DNA from: an uncultured Clostridia bacterium
GTDB lineage: Bacteria; Bacillota; Clostridia; Christensenellales; Borkfalkiaceae
NCBI GenBank assembly: GCA_947174975.1
Contig: CAMWLA010000063.1
Span: forward strand, 1 to 6,761
Reading direction: 5' to 3'
Length of the DNA stretch: 6,761 nt
Below the pieces are notes generated by a model. The model saw only the letters and a program-made list of their open reading frames with translations. It was not told the origin of the DNA and did no database searches. Below, piece after piece: positions 1 through 5,507 of this stretch. The position numbers and the translations under genes were made by a program. Positions within the stretch are counted from its first letter, which is position 1. Each line of letters opens with the position of its first letter.

Positions 1-269
1 TATTCGGTGTAATTTGTGCCGTTCTCGGGATATGGGCAATAGGTTCTATCGGTATTTTGGATTCGCTTGATTCTCTGGTAATTGCAATAGGTTTGGGTTT
101 GCTTGCTATTTTGCTTTTCGGCGTGGTTTTACAGCTTATAGTAAACGGACTTGTATGCGCAATTTTGCAGATGAGGCTTAACAGAAAGCCGATAGGAATC
201 GTATCGCTTATATTGTGGTTTTTGGTTATCATAGGTGCAGTAATAATAGTTGCAGTGGTGATATTTTAA
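1..269 (+). CDS. C-terminal part of an unidentified small integral membrane protein (5' end outside window)
   Basis: The frame is open from the left edge (first full codon at position 3) to TAA at 267-269 and gives 88 visible residues. A TTG at 57 could be read as a start, but the frame continues upstream with the same hydrophobic character, so the gene is more likely cut by the window edge. The visible part is almost entirely hydrophobic: one segment at about residues 1-19, a long one at 24-52, a short basic stretch (QMRLNRKPIG), then a final membrane segment ending in the terminal VVIF. The basic stretch between the last two segments suggests a cytoplasmic loop. I do not recognise the family and assign no function. 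Transcription probably ends at the inverted repeat and T run at 317-360. Confidence 0.6.
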   Translation, partial: FGVICAVLGIWAIGSIGILDSLDSLVIAIGLGLLAILLFGVVLQLIVNGLVCAILQMRLNRKPIGIVSLILWFLVIIGAVIIVAVVIF

Positions 270-290
270 TTATTAAAACGTAAAAATTAA

Positions 291-319
291 TTGACAATTT
301 TAAATTAGTGAATTATAAT
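291..319 (+). promoter_or_regulatory. Perfect-consensus sigma-A promoter of the MarR-ABC-ABC operon
   Basis: TTGACA at 291-296 and TATAAT at 314-319 are separated by exactly 17 bp, matching the vegetative consensus at all 12 positions. The DNA just upstream (about 271-290) is A/T-rich and could act as an UP element. The expected start site is near 326, giving a leader of about 43 nt before the MarR start at 369. A promoter this strong usually needs repression, and the inverted repeat at 317-355 overlaps its -10 box and start site. Confidence 0.8.
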
Positions 320-355
320 TATTTCGATTTCAAACTATTTGAAATCGAAATAATT
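317..355 (+). promoter_or_regulatory. 18-bp perfect inverted repeat over the -10 box and start site: candidate operator for the MarR regulator
   Basis: AATTATTTCGATTTCAAA (317-334) is followed by CTA and then its exact reverse complement (338-355). MarR-family dimers bind palindromes, commonly between or over the core promoter elements of their own operon. This palindrome starts inside TATAAT and covers the predicted start site near 326, so bound protein would block polymerase. The link to the MarR gene 14 bp downstream is inferred from position; no binding is shown. Confidence 0.6.
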
Positions 356-360
356 TTTTT
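317..360 (+). terminator. Stem-loop with T7 tail: candidate terminator for the upstream membrane-protein gene
   Basis: Read as RNA, the 18-bp inverted repeat at 317-355 forms a long perfect stem with a 3-nt loop. A run of seven T (354-360) overlaps its end, the layout of an intrinsic terminator. The stem is A/U-rich, with only six G-C pairs' worth of bases or fewer, which lowers confidence. A transcript from the promoter at 291-319 would begin near 326, lack the outer half of the left arm, and form at most a 9-bp stem set back from the T run. Confidence 0.5.
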
Positions 361-368
361 GGTGACTT

Positions 369-815
369 ATGGAGAATAAAAGGCTTTACGGACTTTTGTG
401 CTGTCTGCATAGACAGATGAGCAGAGATAACCATAAACTCTTTTCGGAATACGGCATAACCCACGTTCAGATGCACGCAATGGTGTTTATACAGCGCGAG
501 ACAATGGAGGGCAGAAGGGTATGTCAGAAAGATATTGAAAAGCAAGTGTACTTGCGGGCTTCCGCGATGTCAACAATGCTTACAAATCTTGAAAAAAGCG
601 GGTTTATCGTGCGAACCGTTTCCGAGGGTGACGCCAGAACGAAATACGTTACGTTGACCGAAAAGGGAAAAAACGTTTGTCTTAAAAATAAACTGTTTAT
701 GGAAAAGTGCGACGGAATAGTTCAGTCGGCACTTACCGAAGAGGAACAGGAAACTTTTAAAAACCTTTTGCTGAAAATTATGGCTGAAACCGAAAAAGAG
801 GTTAAAAATGATTAA
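369..815 (+). CDS. MarR-family winged helix-turn-helix transcriptional regulator
   Basis: This is a 148-residue protein of normal length for the MarR family. A helical dimerisation segment (about 1-45) precedes the winged helix-turn-helix at about residues 50-100: the DNA-reading helices lie near 53-77 and the beta wing near 78-97. The wing carries the family's D-x-R signature (D88, R90 in EGDARTKYVTLTEKG), and C-terminal helices complete the dimer interface. Five cysteines (11, 12, 52, 104, 114) are many for this size and leave thiol sensing possible but unproven. The start at 369 is the natural one, although the Shine-Dalgarno (GGTGA at 361) is close and weak. The gene overlaps the next by 8 bp, so regulator and exporter are probably translationally coupled. 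The likely role is autorepression of this operon through the palindrome at 317-355, relieved by an unknown ligand. The arrangement resembles the streptococcal rcrRPQ operon, but orthology is not claimed. Confidence 0.9.
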   Translation: MENKRLYGLLCCLHRQMSRDNHKLFSEYGITHVQMHAMVFIQRETMEGRRVCQKDIEKQVYLRASAMSTMLTNLEKSGFIVRTVSEGDARTKYVTLTEKGKNVCLKNKLFMEKCDGIVQSALTEEEQETFKNLLLKIMAETEKEVKND

Positions 816-2577
816 AACTTTACTTAAAAGCGTTAGGGAATATAAAAATTCGTCCATCCTTTGTCCCATCGTAATGGTCGGCGAAGCGGTAATGGAAATT
901 ATAATTCCTTTTTTTATGACCTTTATCGTCAGAGAACTTGAAAACCTTGCAAAAGGAGAAACTCAGTCTGTTAACGGAGGAAATATTGCTTTATATTCTT
1001 CGATTATGATTTTGTGCGCATTTTTGGCGCTTTTCTTCGGCGCTTGGGGCGGGCGGCTTGCAGCAAAAGCAAGCTGCGGCTTTGCGCACAATTTAAGAGA
1101 AGATATGTATAACAATCTTCAGACTTATTCTTTTGCCAATATCGATAATTTTTCTACTGCAAGCTTGATTACGCGTATAACGACCGACGTCAGCAACGTT
1201 CAGAACGCGTATCAAATGTGTATAAGAATGTTGGTCCGTGCGCCTGTGCTGTTTATTTCGGCAATAATTATGACGAGCATTATCGAGCCGCTTATGGCTT
1301 TAATTTTCGGCGGGGCGGCAATACTTCTCGGTACCGTCGTATCTATCTGTATGGTCAAAGTTTATCCGCATTTCAGAACTATGTTTAGAAAGTACGACGA
1401 TTTAAACTCGGTAGTGCAGGAAGATTTGACCGCGATACGCGTGGTTAAATCTTACGTAAGAGAGGATAGAGAGATTTCAAAAATGAAAAGGGCGTCGGGC
1501 GAGGTGTATAAGTATTCGGTAAAAGCCGAACGCATTTTAACCGTTATGATGCCATGCGTAACGCTGACAATGTTTATAGTAAATATTTTCATTTTAACCC
1601 TTGGTTCGAATATGACCGTGGGAAATATTTCGGGCAACGTCAGCCCTTCGAAATTGCAGACGTTGATTCATTATTCCGCACAGATTATGTCCGGCGTTAT
1701 GATGGTCGCTATGTGTCTGAATTTCATTTCGCTTTCAAAAGGCAGTGCGGACAGAATTTGCGAAGTGCTTAACGAAAAAACTACTTTGCCGAAACCCGAA
1801 GATCCCGTATTTGAAGTCAAGGACGGAACAGTTGATTTTGACGGTGTAAGCTTTGCCTATATGCAAAAGGCGGATGAAAACGTTTTAAAAAATATAAGCG
1901 TACATATCTCATCCGGTGAAACTGTGGGTATAATCGGTGCTACCGGTTCGGGGAAAACCTCGCTTGTGTCTTTAATTCCAAGACTTTACGACGTTTCTGA
2001 CGGTAGTGTAAAAGTCGGTGGAATAGACGTACGTAATTACAATATGGATACGCTGAGAAACAGCGTCGCAATGGTTTTGCAAAAGAACGTATTGTTTTCG
2101 GGTTCTGTTGCGGAAAACTTACGCTGGGGCGACGAAAATGCAACGGAAGAAGATTTGCGCCTTGTGGCGCGCCAAGCTTGCGCCGAAGAATTTATAGACG
2201 CGCTTCCCGGAGGTTTTGATTACGATTTAGGTCAAGGCGGCGTAAACGTTTCCGGCGGACAGAAGCAAAGGCTGTGTATTGCGCGTGCAATGCTTAAAAA
2301 GCCCAAAATTATTATATTTGACGATTCAACTTCGGCAGTCGATACAAAAACAGATGCGTCTATCCGTTCCGCGCTTAAAAAGTATGCGCCCGACACAACT
2401 AAAATTATTATTGCCCAGCGTATAGCGTCAGTACAAGATGCGGACAAAATTATCGTGCTTGATGAGGGCGTTATTTCTGGTATCGGTACGCATAAAGAGC
2501 TTTTGAAAAATAATGAAATTTACCGTGACGTCTATGAATCTCAAATTAAGAGCAGCGGCGAAAAGGAGGTGGGTTAA
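808..2577 (+). CDS. ABC exporter half-transporter, degenerate-site subunit of a heterodimer (TMD-NBD fusion)
   Basis: This 589-residue protein is a type IV (ABCB-like) exporter half: six membrane segments (about 18-40, 59-80, 141-160, 161-183, 243-266, 291-311) followed by a nucleotide-binding domain. Visible motifs are A-loop Y351, Walker A GATGSGKTS (377-385, K383), Q-loop Q425, signature VSGGQ (481-485), Walker B ending D505, and switch loop AQR. The residue after D505 is Asp506 instead of the catalytic Glu, and the switch-loop residue is Gln537 instead of His. Both changes mark the non-catalytic site of heterodimeric exporters such as TM287/288, BmrCD and LmrCD. Its intact signature should complete the active site of the partner encoded immediately downstream. 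The start at 808 lies inside the end of the MarR gene and has AGAGG at 797-801, six bases upstream. The substrate cannot be read from sequence; drugs, peptides or lipids are all precedented. Confidence 0.93.
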   Translation: MIKTLLKSVREYKNSSILCPIVMVGEAVMEIIIPFFMTFIVRELENLAKGETQSVNGGNIALYSSIMILCAFLALFFGAWGGRLAAKASCGFAHNLREDMYNNLQTYSFANIDNFSTASLITRITTDVSNVQNAYQMCIRMLVRAPVLFISAIIMTSIIEPLMALIFGGAAILLGTVVSICMVKVYPHFRTMFRKYDDLNSVVQEDLTAIRVVKSYVREDREISKMKRASGEVYKYSVKAERILTVMMPCVTLTMFIVNIFILTLGSNMTVGNISGNVSPSKLQTLIHYSAQIMSGVMMVAMCLNFISLSKGSADRICEVLNEKTTLPKPEDPVFEVKDGTVDFDGVSFAYMQKADENVLKNISVHISSGETVGIIGATGSGKTSLVSLIPRLYDVSDGSVKVGGIDVRNYNMDTLRNSVAMVLQKNVLFSGSVAENLRWGDENATEEDLRLVARQACAEEFIDALPGGFDYDLGQGGVNVSGGQKQRLCIARAMLKKPKIIIFDDSTSAVDTKTDASIRSALKKYAPDTTKIIIAQRIASVQDADKIIVLDEGVISGIGTHKELLKNNEIYRDVYESQIKSSGEKEVG

Positions 2578-4524
2578 ATGGCTAACGTAAACGTTCCCGC
2601 CGGAAAAGGAATGCGTGGCGGAAAGCGTGCAAAAGCGCCAATGAAAACGCTTGGCAGACTGTTAAAATATGCCTTTTCGCGTAATAAAGTAGCAACGGTA
2701 TTCGTTGTGTTCTTCGTGCTGTTGGCGTCGGTTGCAAACGTAACTGCGGCTTCGCGTGTTTCCGAAATAATTTCAAGGCTTTTAGATTATAAACCCGAAA
2801 ACCATGCTGCGTTTATGAGCAATGAGATGCATACGGTTTATATGAATATAATCATAATGGGTTGTATTTATTTTGTGGGTGCCGCATCGGCGTTCACGTA
2901 TAACATAATTATGATGTATATCGCGCAAGGCACGTTAAAAAAGATGCGTAACGAAATGTTCGAGAAAATGCAGTATTTGCCTTTAAAATATTTTGATACG
3001 CACACTCACGGCGATTTAATGAGTCTTTATACTAACGACGTTGACACTATGCGTCAGCTGTTGACACAGACTATTCCTCAGATTATTTCTTCTGTAATAA
3101 CGATTGTCGCGATATTTGTGTTTATGGTTATGTACAGCGTAACTTTGCTTTTTGTTGTGCTGTTAATTATTGTTGCCGTCTTTTGCCTTACAAAGTTTAT
3201 CGGCGGTCGTTCTGCCAAAAATTACGTAATACATCAAAAAGCTTTGGGCAGCTTAAACGGTTACGTCGAAGAAATGACCGAAGGACAGAAGGTTATTAAA
3301 GTTTTCTGTCACGAGCAAAAAGCACGCGAGGGCTTCAAAAAGCTTAACGACAACCTTAACGAGGTTGGTAGTAAAGCAAATACTTACGCTTTTATTCTGG
3401 GACCGGTCAATAATAATTTAGGTTATATTCAATATGTTTTGGTTGCGTTCGTCGGTATAATGATTATCGCATTCGGAAAAGAAATCGGATTACTGTCGAT
3501 TTATTGCAGCGTTCAAAAAGCCGACGTAGCAAATAGGGTTGCCGTAATGGCGGGTATGATGGTATCCTTCTTAATGTATTCAAGGCAGTTCAATATGCCC
3601 GTTATGCAAGTATCCCAGCAGTTCAACGCAATTGTTATGGCGCTTGCGGGCGCAGAGCGCATATTTGAAATGGTTGATACCAAACCCGAAGATAGAGGCG
3701 GTGATATAACTCTTTCTTACGGCGAGTACGAAAAAGACAAATGGGCGTGGAAAAAACCGCTTGTCGGCGGTTCGTATGAGTATATTCCGTTAATGGGCGA
3801 TATCCGCTTTAAGGACGTTGTTTTCGGCTATACCGACGAAAAAGTAATTTTGAAAAATATTTCTCTGTATGCCAAGCCCGGTCATAAAATCGCTTTCGTC
3901 GGCTCTACCGGTGCGGGAAAAACGACGATTACGAACCTTATAAACCGTTTTTACGATATTCAGTCCGGTGAAATCACTTACGACGGTATAGATATAAAAA
4001 GTATCAGAAAAGACGATTTAAGAAGAAGCTTAGGCATAGTTTTGCAAGATACCCACTTGTTTACGGGCACTGTAATGGACAATATCCGCTACGGTCGGCT
4101 TAACGCAACCGACGAGGAGTGTATCGAGGCGGCAAAGCTTGCAAATGCATATTTCTTCATAAAACACCTTCCCGACGGATTTAATACCGTAATAAAAGGG
4201 GACGGAGCAAATCTGTCTCAAGGCCAGCGCCAGCTGCTTGCCATTGCAAGGGCGATGGTTTCAAAGTGTCCCGTACTTATACTTGACGAGGCGACTTCTT
4301 CCATAGATACGCGTACCGAAAAGCTGATAGAGCAAGGTATGGATAAACTGATGGAGGGCAGAACGGTATTTATTATCGCACACAGACTTTCCACAGTCAG
4401 AAACAGCAATGCGATTATGGTGCTTGAACACGGCGAAATAATCGAGCGAGGCGACCATGAACAGCTCATTTCCCAGAAGGGCAAGTATTATCAGTTGTAT
4501 ACCGGTGCGTTCGAATTAGATTAA
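2578..4524 (+). CDS. ABC exporter half-transporter, catalytic-site subunit of the heterodimer (TMD-NBD fusion)
   Basis: This 648-residue partner starts directly after the previous stop (TAAATG, no gap). Its very strong Shine-Dalgarno, AAGGAGGTG at 2563-2571, lies in the end of the upstream gene, consistent with balanced production of the two halves. A glycine- and lysine-rich N-terminus precedes six membrane segments (about 37-58, 88-112, 166-184, 187-206, 282-300, 320-337). The ATPase domain shows A-loop Y418, Walker A GSTGAGKTT (442-450, K448), Q-loop Q490, Walker B D570 with catalytic E571, and switch His602. The signature is LSQGQ (546-550) instead of LSGGQ, the typical change in the subunit whose signature faces the degenerate site. 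The subunit therefore hydrolyses ATP at its own Walker motifs against the VSGGQ of its partner. About 25 extra residues near 382-407, rich in Trp, Lys and Tyr, sit between the membrane and ATPase domains. Substrate unknown. Confidence 0.93.
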   Translation: MANVNVPAGKGMRGGKRAKAPMKTLGRLLKYAFSRNKVATVFVVFFVLLASVANVTAASRVSEIISRLLDYKPENHAAFMSNEMHTVYMNIIIMGCIYFVGAASAFTYNIIMMYIAQGTLKKMRNEMFEKMQYLPLKYFDTHTHGDLMSLYTNDVDTMRQLLTQTIPQIISSVITIVAIFVFMVMYSVTLLFVVLLIIVAVFCLTKFIGGRSAKNYVIHQKALGSLNGYVEEMTEGQKVIKVFCHEQKAREGFKKLNDNLNEVGSKANTYAFILGPVNNNLGYIQYVLVAFVGIMIIAFGKEIGLLSIYCSVQKADVANRVAVMAGMMVSFLMYSRQFNMPVMQVSQQFNAIVMALAGAERIFEMVDTKPEDRGGDITLSYGEYEKDKWAWKKPLVGGSYEYIPLMGDIRFKDVVFGYTDEKVILKNISLYAKPGHKIAFVGSTGAGKTTITNLINRFYDIQSGEITYDGIDIKSIRKDDLRRSLGIVLQDTHLFTGTVMDNIRYGRLNATDEECIEAAKLANAYFFIKHLPDGFNTVIKGDGANLSQGQRQLLAIARAMVSKCPVLILDEATSSIDTRTEKLIEQGMDKLMEGRTVFIIAHRLSTVRNSNAIMVLEHGEIIERGDHEQLISQKGKYYQLYTGAFELD

Positions 4525-4548
4525 TATAAAAGTTTAAGGTTACTTGTA

Positions 4549-4576
4549 ATAGTACAAACTGTCAAAAACATACATT
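4549..4576 (+). promoter_or_regulatory. Candidate sigma-E (mother-cell) promoter of sigK
   Basis: CATACATT at 4569-4576 matches the sigma-E -10 consensus CATACAnT, and ATA at 4549-4551 lies 17 bp upstream, within the usual 16-18 bp spacing. The stretch CATACATTA (4569-4577) also fits the sigma-K -10 pattern CATAnnnTA, but I find no AC at the matching -35 distance, so autoregulation by sigma-K is less supported. In Bacillus, sigK is first transcribed by sigma-E RNA polymerase, so this match fits the gene it precedes. The start site would be near 4583, leaving a leader of only about 11 nt that begins at the Shine-Dalgarno. Confidence 0.65.
4550..4559 (+). promoter_or_regulatory. Possible SpoIIID-binding site in the sigK promoter
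   Basis: TAGTACAAAC matches the SpoIIID consensus WWRRACARNY at nine of ten positions; the fourth is T where a purine is expected. It lies between the putative -35 and -10 elements. SpoIIID activates sigK in Bacillus subtilis. The motif is short and degenerate, so a chance match is possible. The same bases form part of a small dyad, TTGTA-N4-TACAA (4544-4557). Confidence 0.3.
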
Positions 4577-4602
4577 ACTTTTAGGGGTTTTGTATGTTTT
4601 TT
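4564..4602 (+). repeat. Inverted repeat that encloses the sigK Shine-Dalgarno and contains its start codon
   Basis: AAAAACATAC (4564-4573) is the exact reverse complement of GTATGTTTTT (4592-4601). The right arm contains the sigK ATG (4594-4596), and the 18-nt loop contains its AGGGG Shine-Dalgarno (4583-4587). The left arm contains most of the sigma-E -10 box, so it would be missing from sigma-E transcripts but present in RNA that reads through from the ABC operon. In read-through RNA the hairpin and following T-rich tract could weaken sigK translation or act as a poor terminator. The stem is A/U-rich, so its stability is uncertain. Confidence 0.5.
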
Positions 4603-5298
4603 GATTTTTTGGGACTTTTATTCGGCAGAATTTTCTTTTTTACCGGCGTTGTAAAAGACGACGGTAATTTTCCTAAACCGCTTTCACCTGAGGACGAAAG
4701 CAAATATCTCCGCCTTGCAAGAGAGGGCGATACCGAAGCGAGAAATATGTTAATTAAGCACAATATGCGGCTTGTCGCTCATATCGTAAAAAAATATACG
4801 GGTTCTGCCGAAACGGACGATTTGCTGTCTGTGGGTTCAATCGGACTTATAAAGGCTATTAATACGTTTCAAGACGGCAAGGGTACGCAGCTTGCCACTT
4901 ATACCGCGCGCTGCATAGAAAACGAAATTCTTATGCTTCTGCGCGCGGGGAAAAAGCATAAAAACAGCGTATCTCTTTCCGAACCGGTCGGCGTAGATAA
5001 AGACGGGAACGAATTGACACTTATAGACCTTCTTTCCGAGAAAGAAGACAGCGTATTTGCGCAAGTGGAAAAAAGCATTCAGCGCGAAAAATTCGTTGCG
5101 TGTCTTAAAAAGTTTTTAACCGAGCGCGAATTTGTAATTTTGTCGCTCAGATACGGTTTAGAGGACGGAGTTGCACTTCCTCAACGCGAAGTAGCTAAAA
5201 AGCTTGGAATATCGCGTTCTTACATATCGCGCATTGAAAAACGCGCTATTGAAAAGGCAAGGGAAAGGCTTAATAAGGAAGATTTTTTTAACGATTAA
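4594..5298 (+). CDS. sigK: RNA polymerase sporulation sigma factor, pro-sigma-K
   Basis: The 234-residue protein is close to the length of Bacillus subtilis pro-sigma-K (241). After a very hydrophobic N-terminus (MFFDFLGLLFGRIFFFTG, residues 1-18) comes a VVK-x4-FPKPLS stretch, which corresponds to the pro-sequence and mature start of sigma-K. Residues 50-121 form region 2, with the family strings LIKHNMRLVAHIVKKY and TARCIENEILMLLR. A linker with VGVDKDGNELTLIDLL follows, and region 4 at about 183-228 has the helix-turn-helix LGISRSYISRIEKRA. The VDKDGNE linker and the LVAHIVKK string favour sigma-K over sigma-E. The gene directs late mother-cell sporulation transcription; the pro-sequence implies membrane tethering and activation by a SpoIVFB-type intramembrane protease. 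The reading frame is continuous, with no skin-type prophage interruption. The start is supported by AGGGG six bases upstream. No clear terminator follows the stop. Confidence 0.92.
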   Translation: MFFDFLGLLFGRIFFFTGVVKDDGNFPKPLSPEDESKYLRLAREGDTEARNMLIKHNMRLVAHIVKKYTGSAETDDLLSVGSIGLIKAINTFQDGKGTQLATYTARCIENEILMLLRAGKKHKNSVSLSEPVGVDKDGNELTLIDLLSEKEDSVFAQVEKSIQREKFVACLKKFLTEREFVILSLRYGLEDGVALPQREVAKKLGISRSYISRIEKRAIEKARERLNKEDFFND

Positions 5299-5299
5299 C

Positions 5300-5328
5300 T
5301 TGACATTAAACTTTTTGCGTGTTATATT
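5300..5328 (+). promoter_or_regulatory. Strong sigma-A promoter for the tyrS leader
   Basis: TTGACA at 5300-5305 and TATATT at 5323-5328 are separated by 17 bp; eleven of twelve positions match the vegetative consensus. It begins two bases after the sigK stop codon. Counting seven bases from the end of the -10 box puts the transcription start at about 5335, the A of the leader-peptide ATG. The promoter would yield an RNA of roughly 190 nt before tyrS, long enough for attenuation control. Confidence 0.75.
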
Positions 5329-5334
5329 AGCTGT

Positions 5335-5418
5335 ATGAAAAATTTTGCTTTGAAAAACGGTTTATCTTACGGATATTCGTATTGCTATTACCGCAATACG
5401 TCTTTTCGCGTGGAATAA
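5335..5418 (+). CDS. Tyrosine-rich leader peptide of the tyrS attenuator (27 codons)
   Basis: A short frame runs from ATG at 5335 to TAA at 5416-5418 and encodes 27 residues. Residues 12-19 read YGYSYCYY: five Tyr codons (5368 TAC, 5374 TAT, 5380 TAT, 5386 TAT, 5389 TAC) in eight. The gene downstream encodes tyrosyl-tRNA synthetase, so the Tyr run is exactly what a ribosome-mediated attenuator sensing charged tRNA-Tyr needs. The stop codon falls inside the RNA segment that would form the antiterminator (5409-5424). There is no Shine-Dalgarno; the ATG coincides with the predicted transcription start, which implies leaderless initiation. A start at TTG 5350 is possible but also lacks a ribosome binding site. 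The frame is too short for routine gene callers. Translation itself is inferred. Confidence 0.7.
   Translation: MKNFALKNGLSYGYSYCYYRNTSFRVE
5378..5400 (+). other. Hairpin within the Tyr codons of the leader
   Basis: CGTATTGC (5378-5385) and GCAATACG (5393-5400) are exact reverse complements around a 7-nt loop TATTACC. It lies inside the loop of the 1:2 pairing and overlaps the third to fifth Tyr codons. In known attenuators an early hairpin pauses RNA polymerase so that the ribosome can catch up; that is a plausible role here but is not shown by the sequence. Confidence 0.55.
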
Positions 5419-5440
5419 AACCGTGTAATTTAATTTTGAT

Positions 5441-5476
5441 AAAAAGCGGTTTATCCACGGGGTAAACCGCTTTTTT
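5441..5476 (+). terminator. Intrinsic terminator in the tyrS leader (segments 3:4)
   Basis: AAAAAGCGGTTTA (5441-5453) pairs with TAAACCGC plus the T run (5463-5475). The stem extends inward through T-G, C-G and C-G to a 3-nt ACG loop (5457-5459). Six T (5471-5476) follow the GC-rich core. This is the strongest hairpin seen in the window. It lies upstream of tyrS and downstream of its promoter, so it is placed to act as an attenuator; it would also stop any transcript reading through from sigK. Confidence 0.88.
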
Positions 5477-5478
5477 AA

Positions 5479-5507
5479 TTGCAATATTTTTCTGCAAGTG
5501 TTAAAAT
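5479..5507 (+). promoter_or_regulatory. Possible weak secondary promoter between the terminator and tyrS
   Basis: TTGCAA (5479-5484) and TAAAAT (5502-5507) are separated by 17 bp and match the vegetative consensus at four and five of six positions. If active, it would give attenuator-independent basal tyrS transcription starting near 5514, at the Shine-Dalgarno. AT-rich DNA yields such matches by chance, so confidence is low. Confidence 0.25.

Larger units (their letters stand above)
5357..5476 (+). promoter_or_regulatory. Transcription attenuator of tyrS with three alternative RNA pairings
   Basis: Segment 1 (5357-5371), segment 2 (5409-5424, CGTGGAATAAAACCGT), segment 3 (5446-5459, GCGGTTTATCCACG) and segment 4 (5460-5475) can pair as 1:2, 2:3 or 3:4. 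Segment 2 is the reverse complement of segment 3 except for two extra A and one terminal G-U. Segment 1 repeats the CGGTTTATC of segment 3 and pairs with segment 2 through about 14 pairs, with one bulge and one mismatch. Pairing 3:4 is the terminator. A ribosome stalled at the first Tyr codons would cover segment 1 and free 2 to pair with 3, allowing read-through into tyrS. A ribosome reaching the stop at 5416 would cover segment 2 and let 3:4 terminate. Stalling at the last Tyr codons would leave segment 1 less well covered, so the early codons should matter most. Pairings were read by eye; folding energies were not computed. Confidence 0.7.

Noticed and set aside
330..869. Minus-strand open frames opposite the MarR gene
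   Set aside because: They lie antisense to a clearly conserved protein, have no ribosome binding site, and encode no recognisable domain.
1554..2447. Alternative-frame and minus-strand open frames inside the first ABC gene
   Set aside because: They overlap conserved ATPase motifs in the true frame and encode arginine- and phenylalanine-rich sequence typical of shadow frames.
3061..3089. TTGACA inside the second ABC gene as an internal promoter
   Set aside because: The sequence 17 bp downstream (TATTTC) matches the -10 consensus at only three of six positions, and it lies deep in coding sequence.
4030..4484. Minus-strand open frames inside the second ABC gene
   Set aside because: They are antisense to the signature and Walker B region, with no promoter or ribosome binding site and no family resemblance.
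5014..5042. TTGACA inside sigK as an internal promoter
   Set aside because: No acceptable -10 box follows at the right distance, and the site encodes the conserved linker of sigma-K.
4594..5298. Assignment as sigma-E instead of sigma-K
   Set aside because: The PLS-x2-DE start, LVAHIVKK string and VDKDGNELTLIDLL linker fit sigma-K, and the pro-sequence is of sigma-K length.
5335..5476. T-box riboswitch upstream of tyrS, suggested by TGG...ACCG at 5411-5423 and a UAC in a hairpin loop at 5389-5391
   Set aside because: The conserved T-box core (GGGTGGnACCGCG) is not present, there is no room for a normal Stem I with specifier loop, and segment 2 pairs straight through the TGG instead of leaving a UGGN bulge. 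The leader-peptide model explains the bases better.
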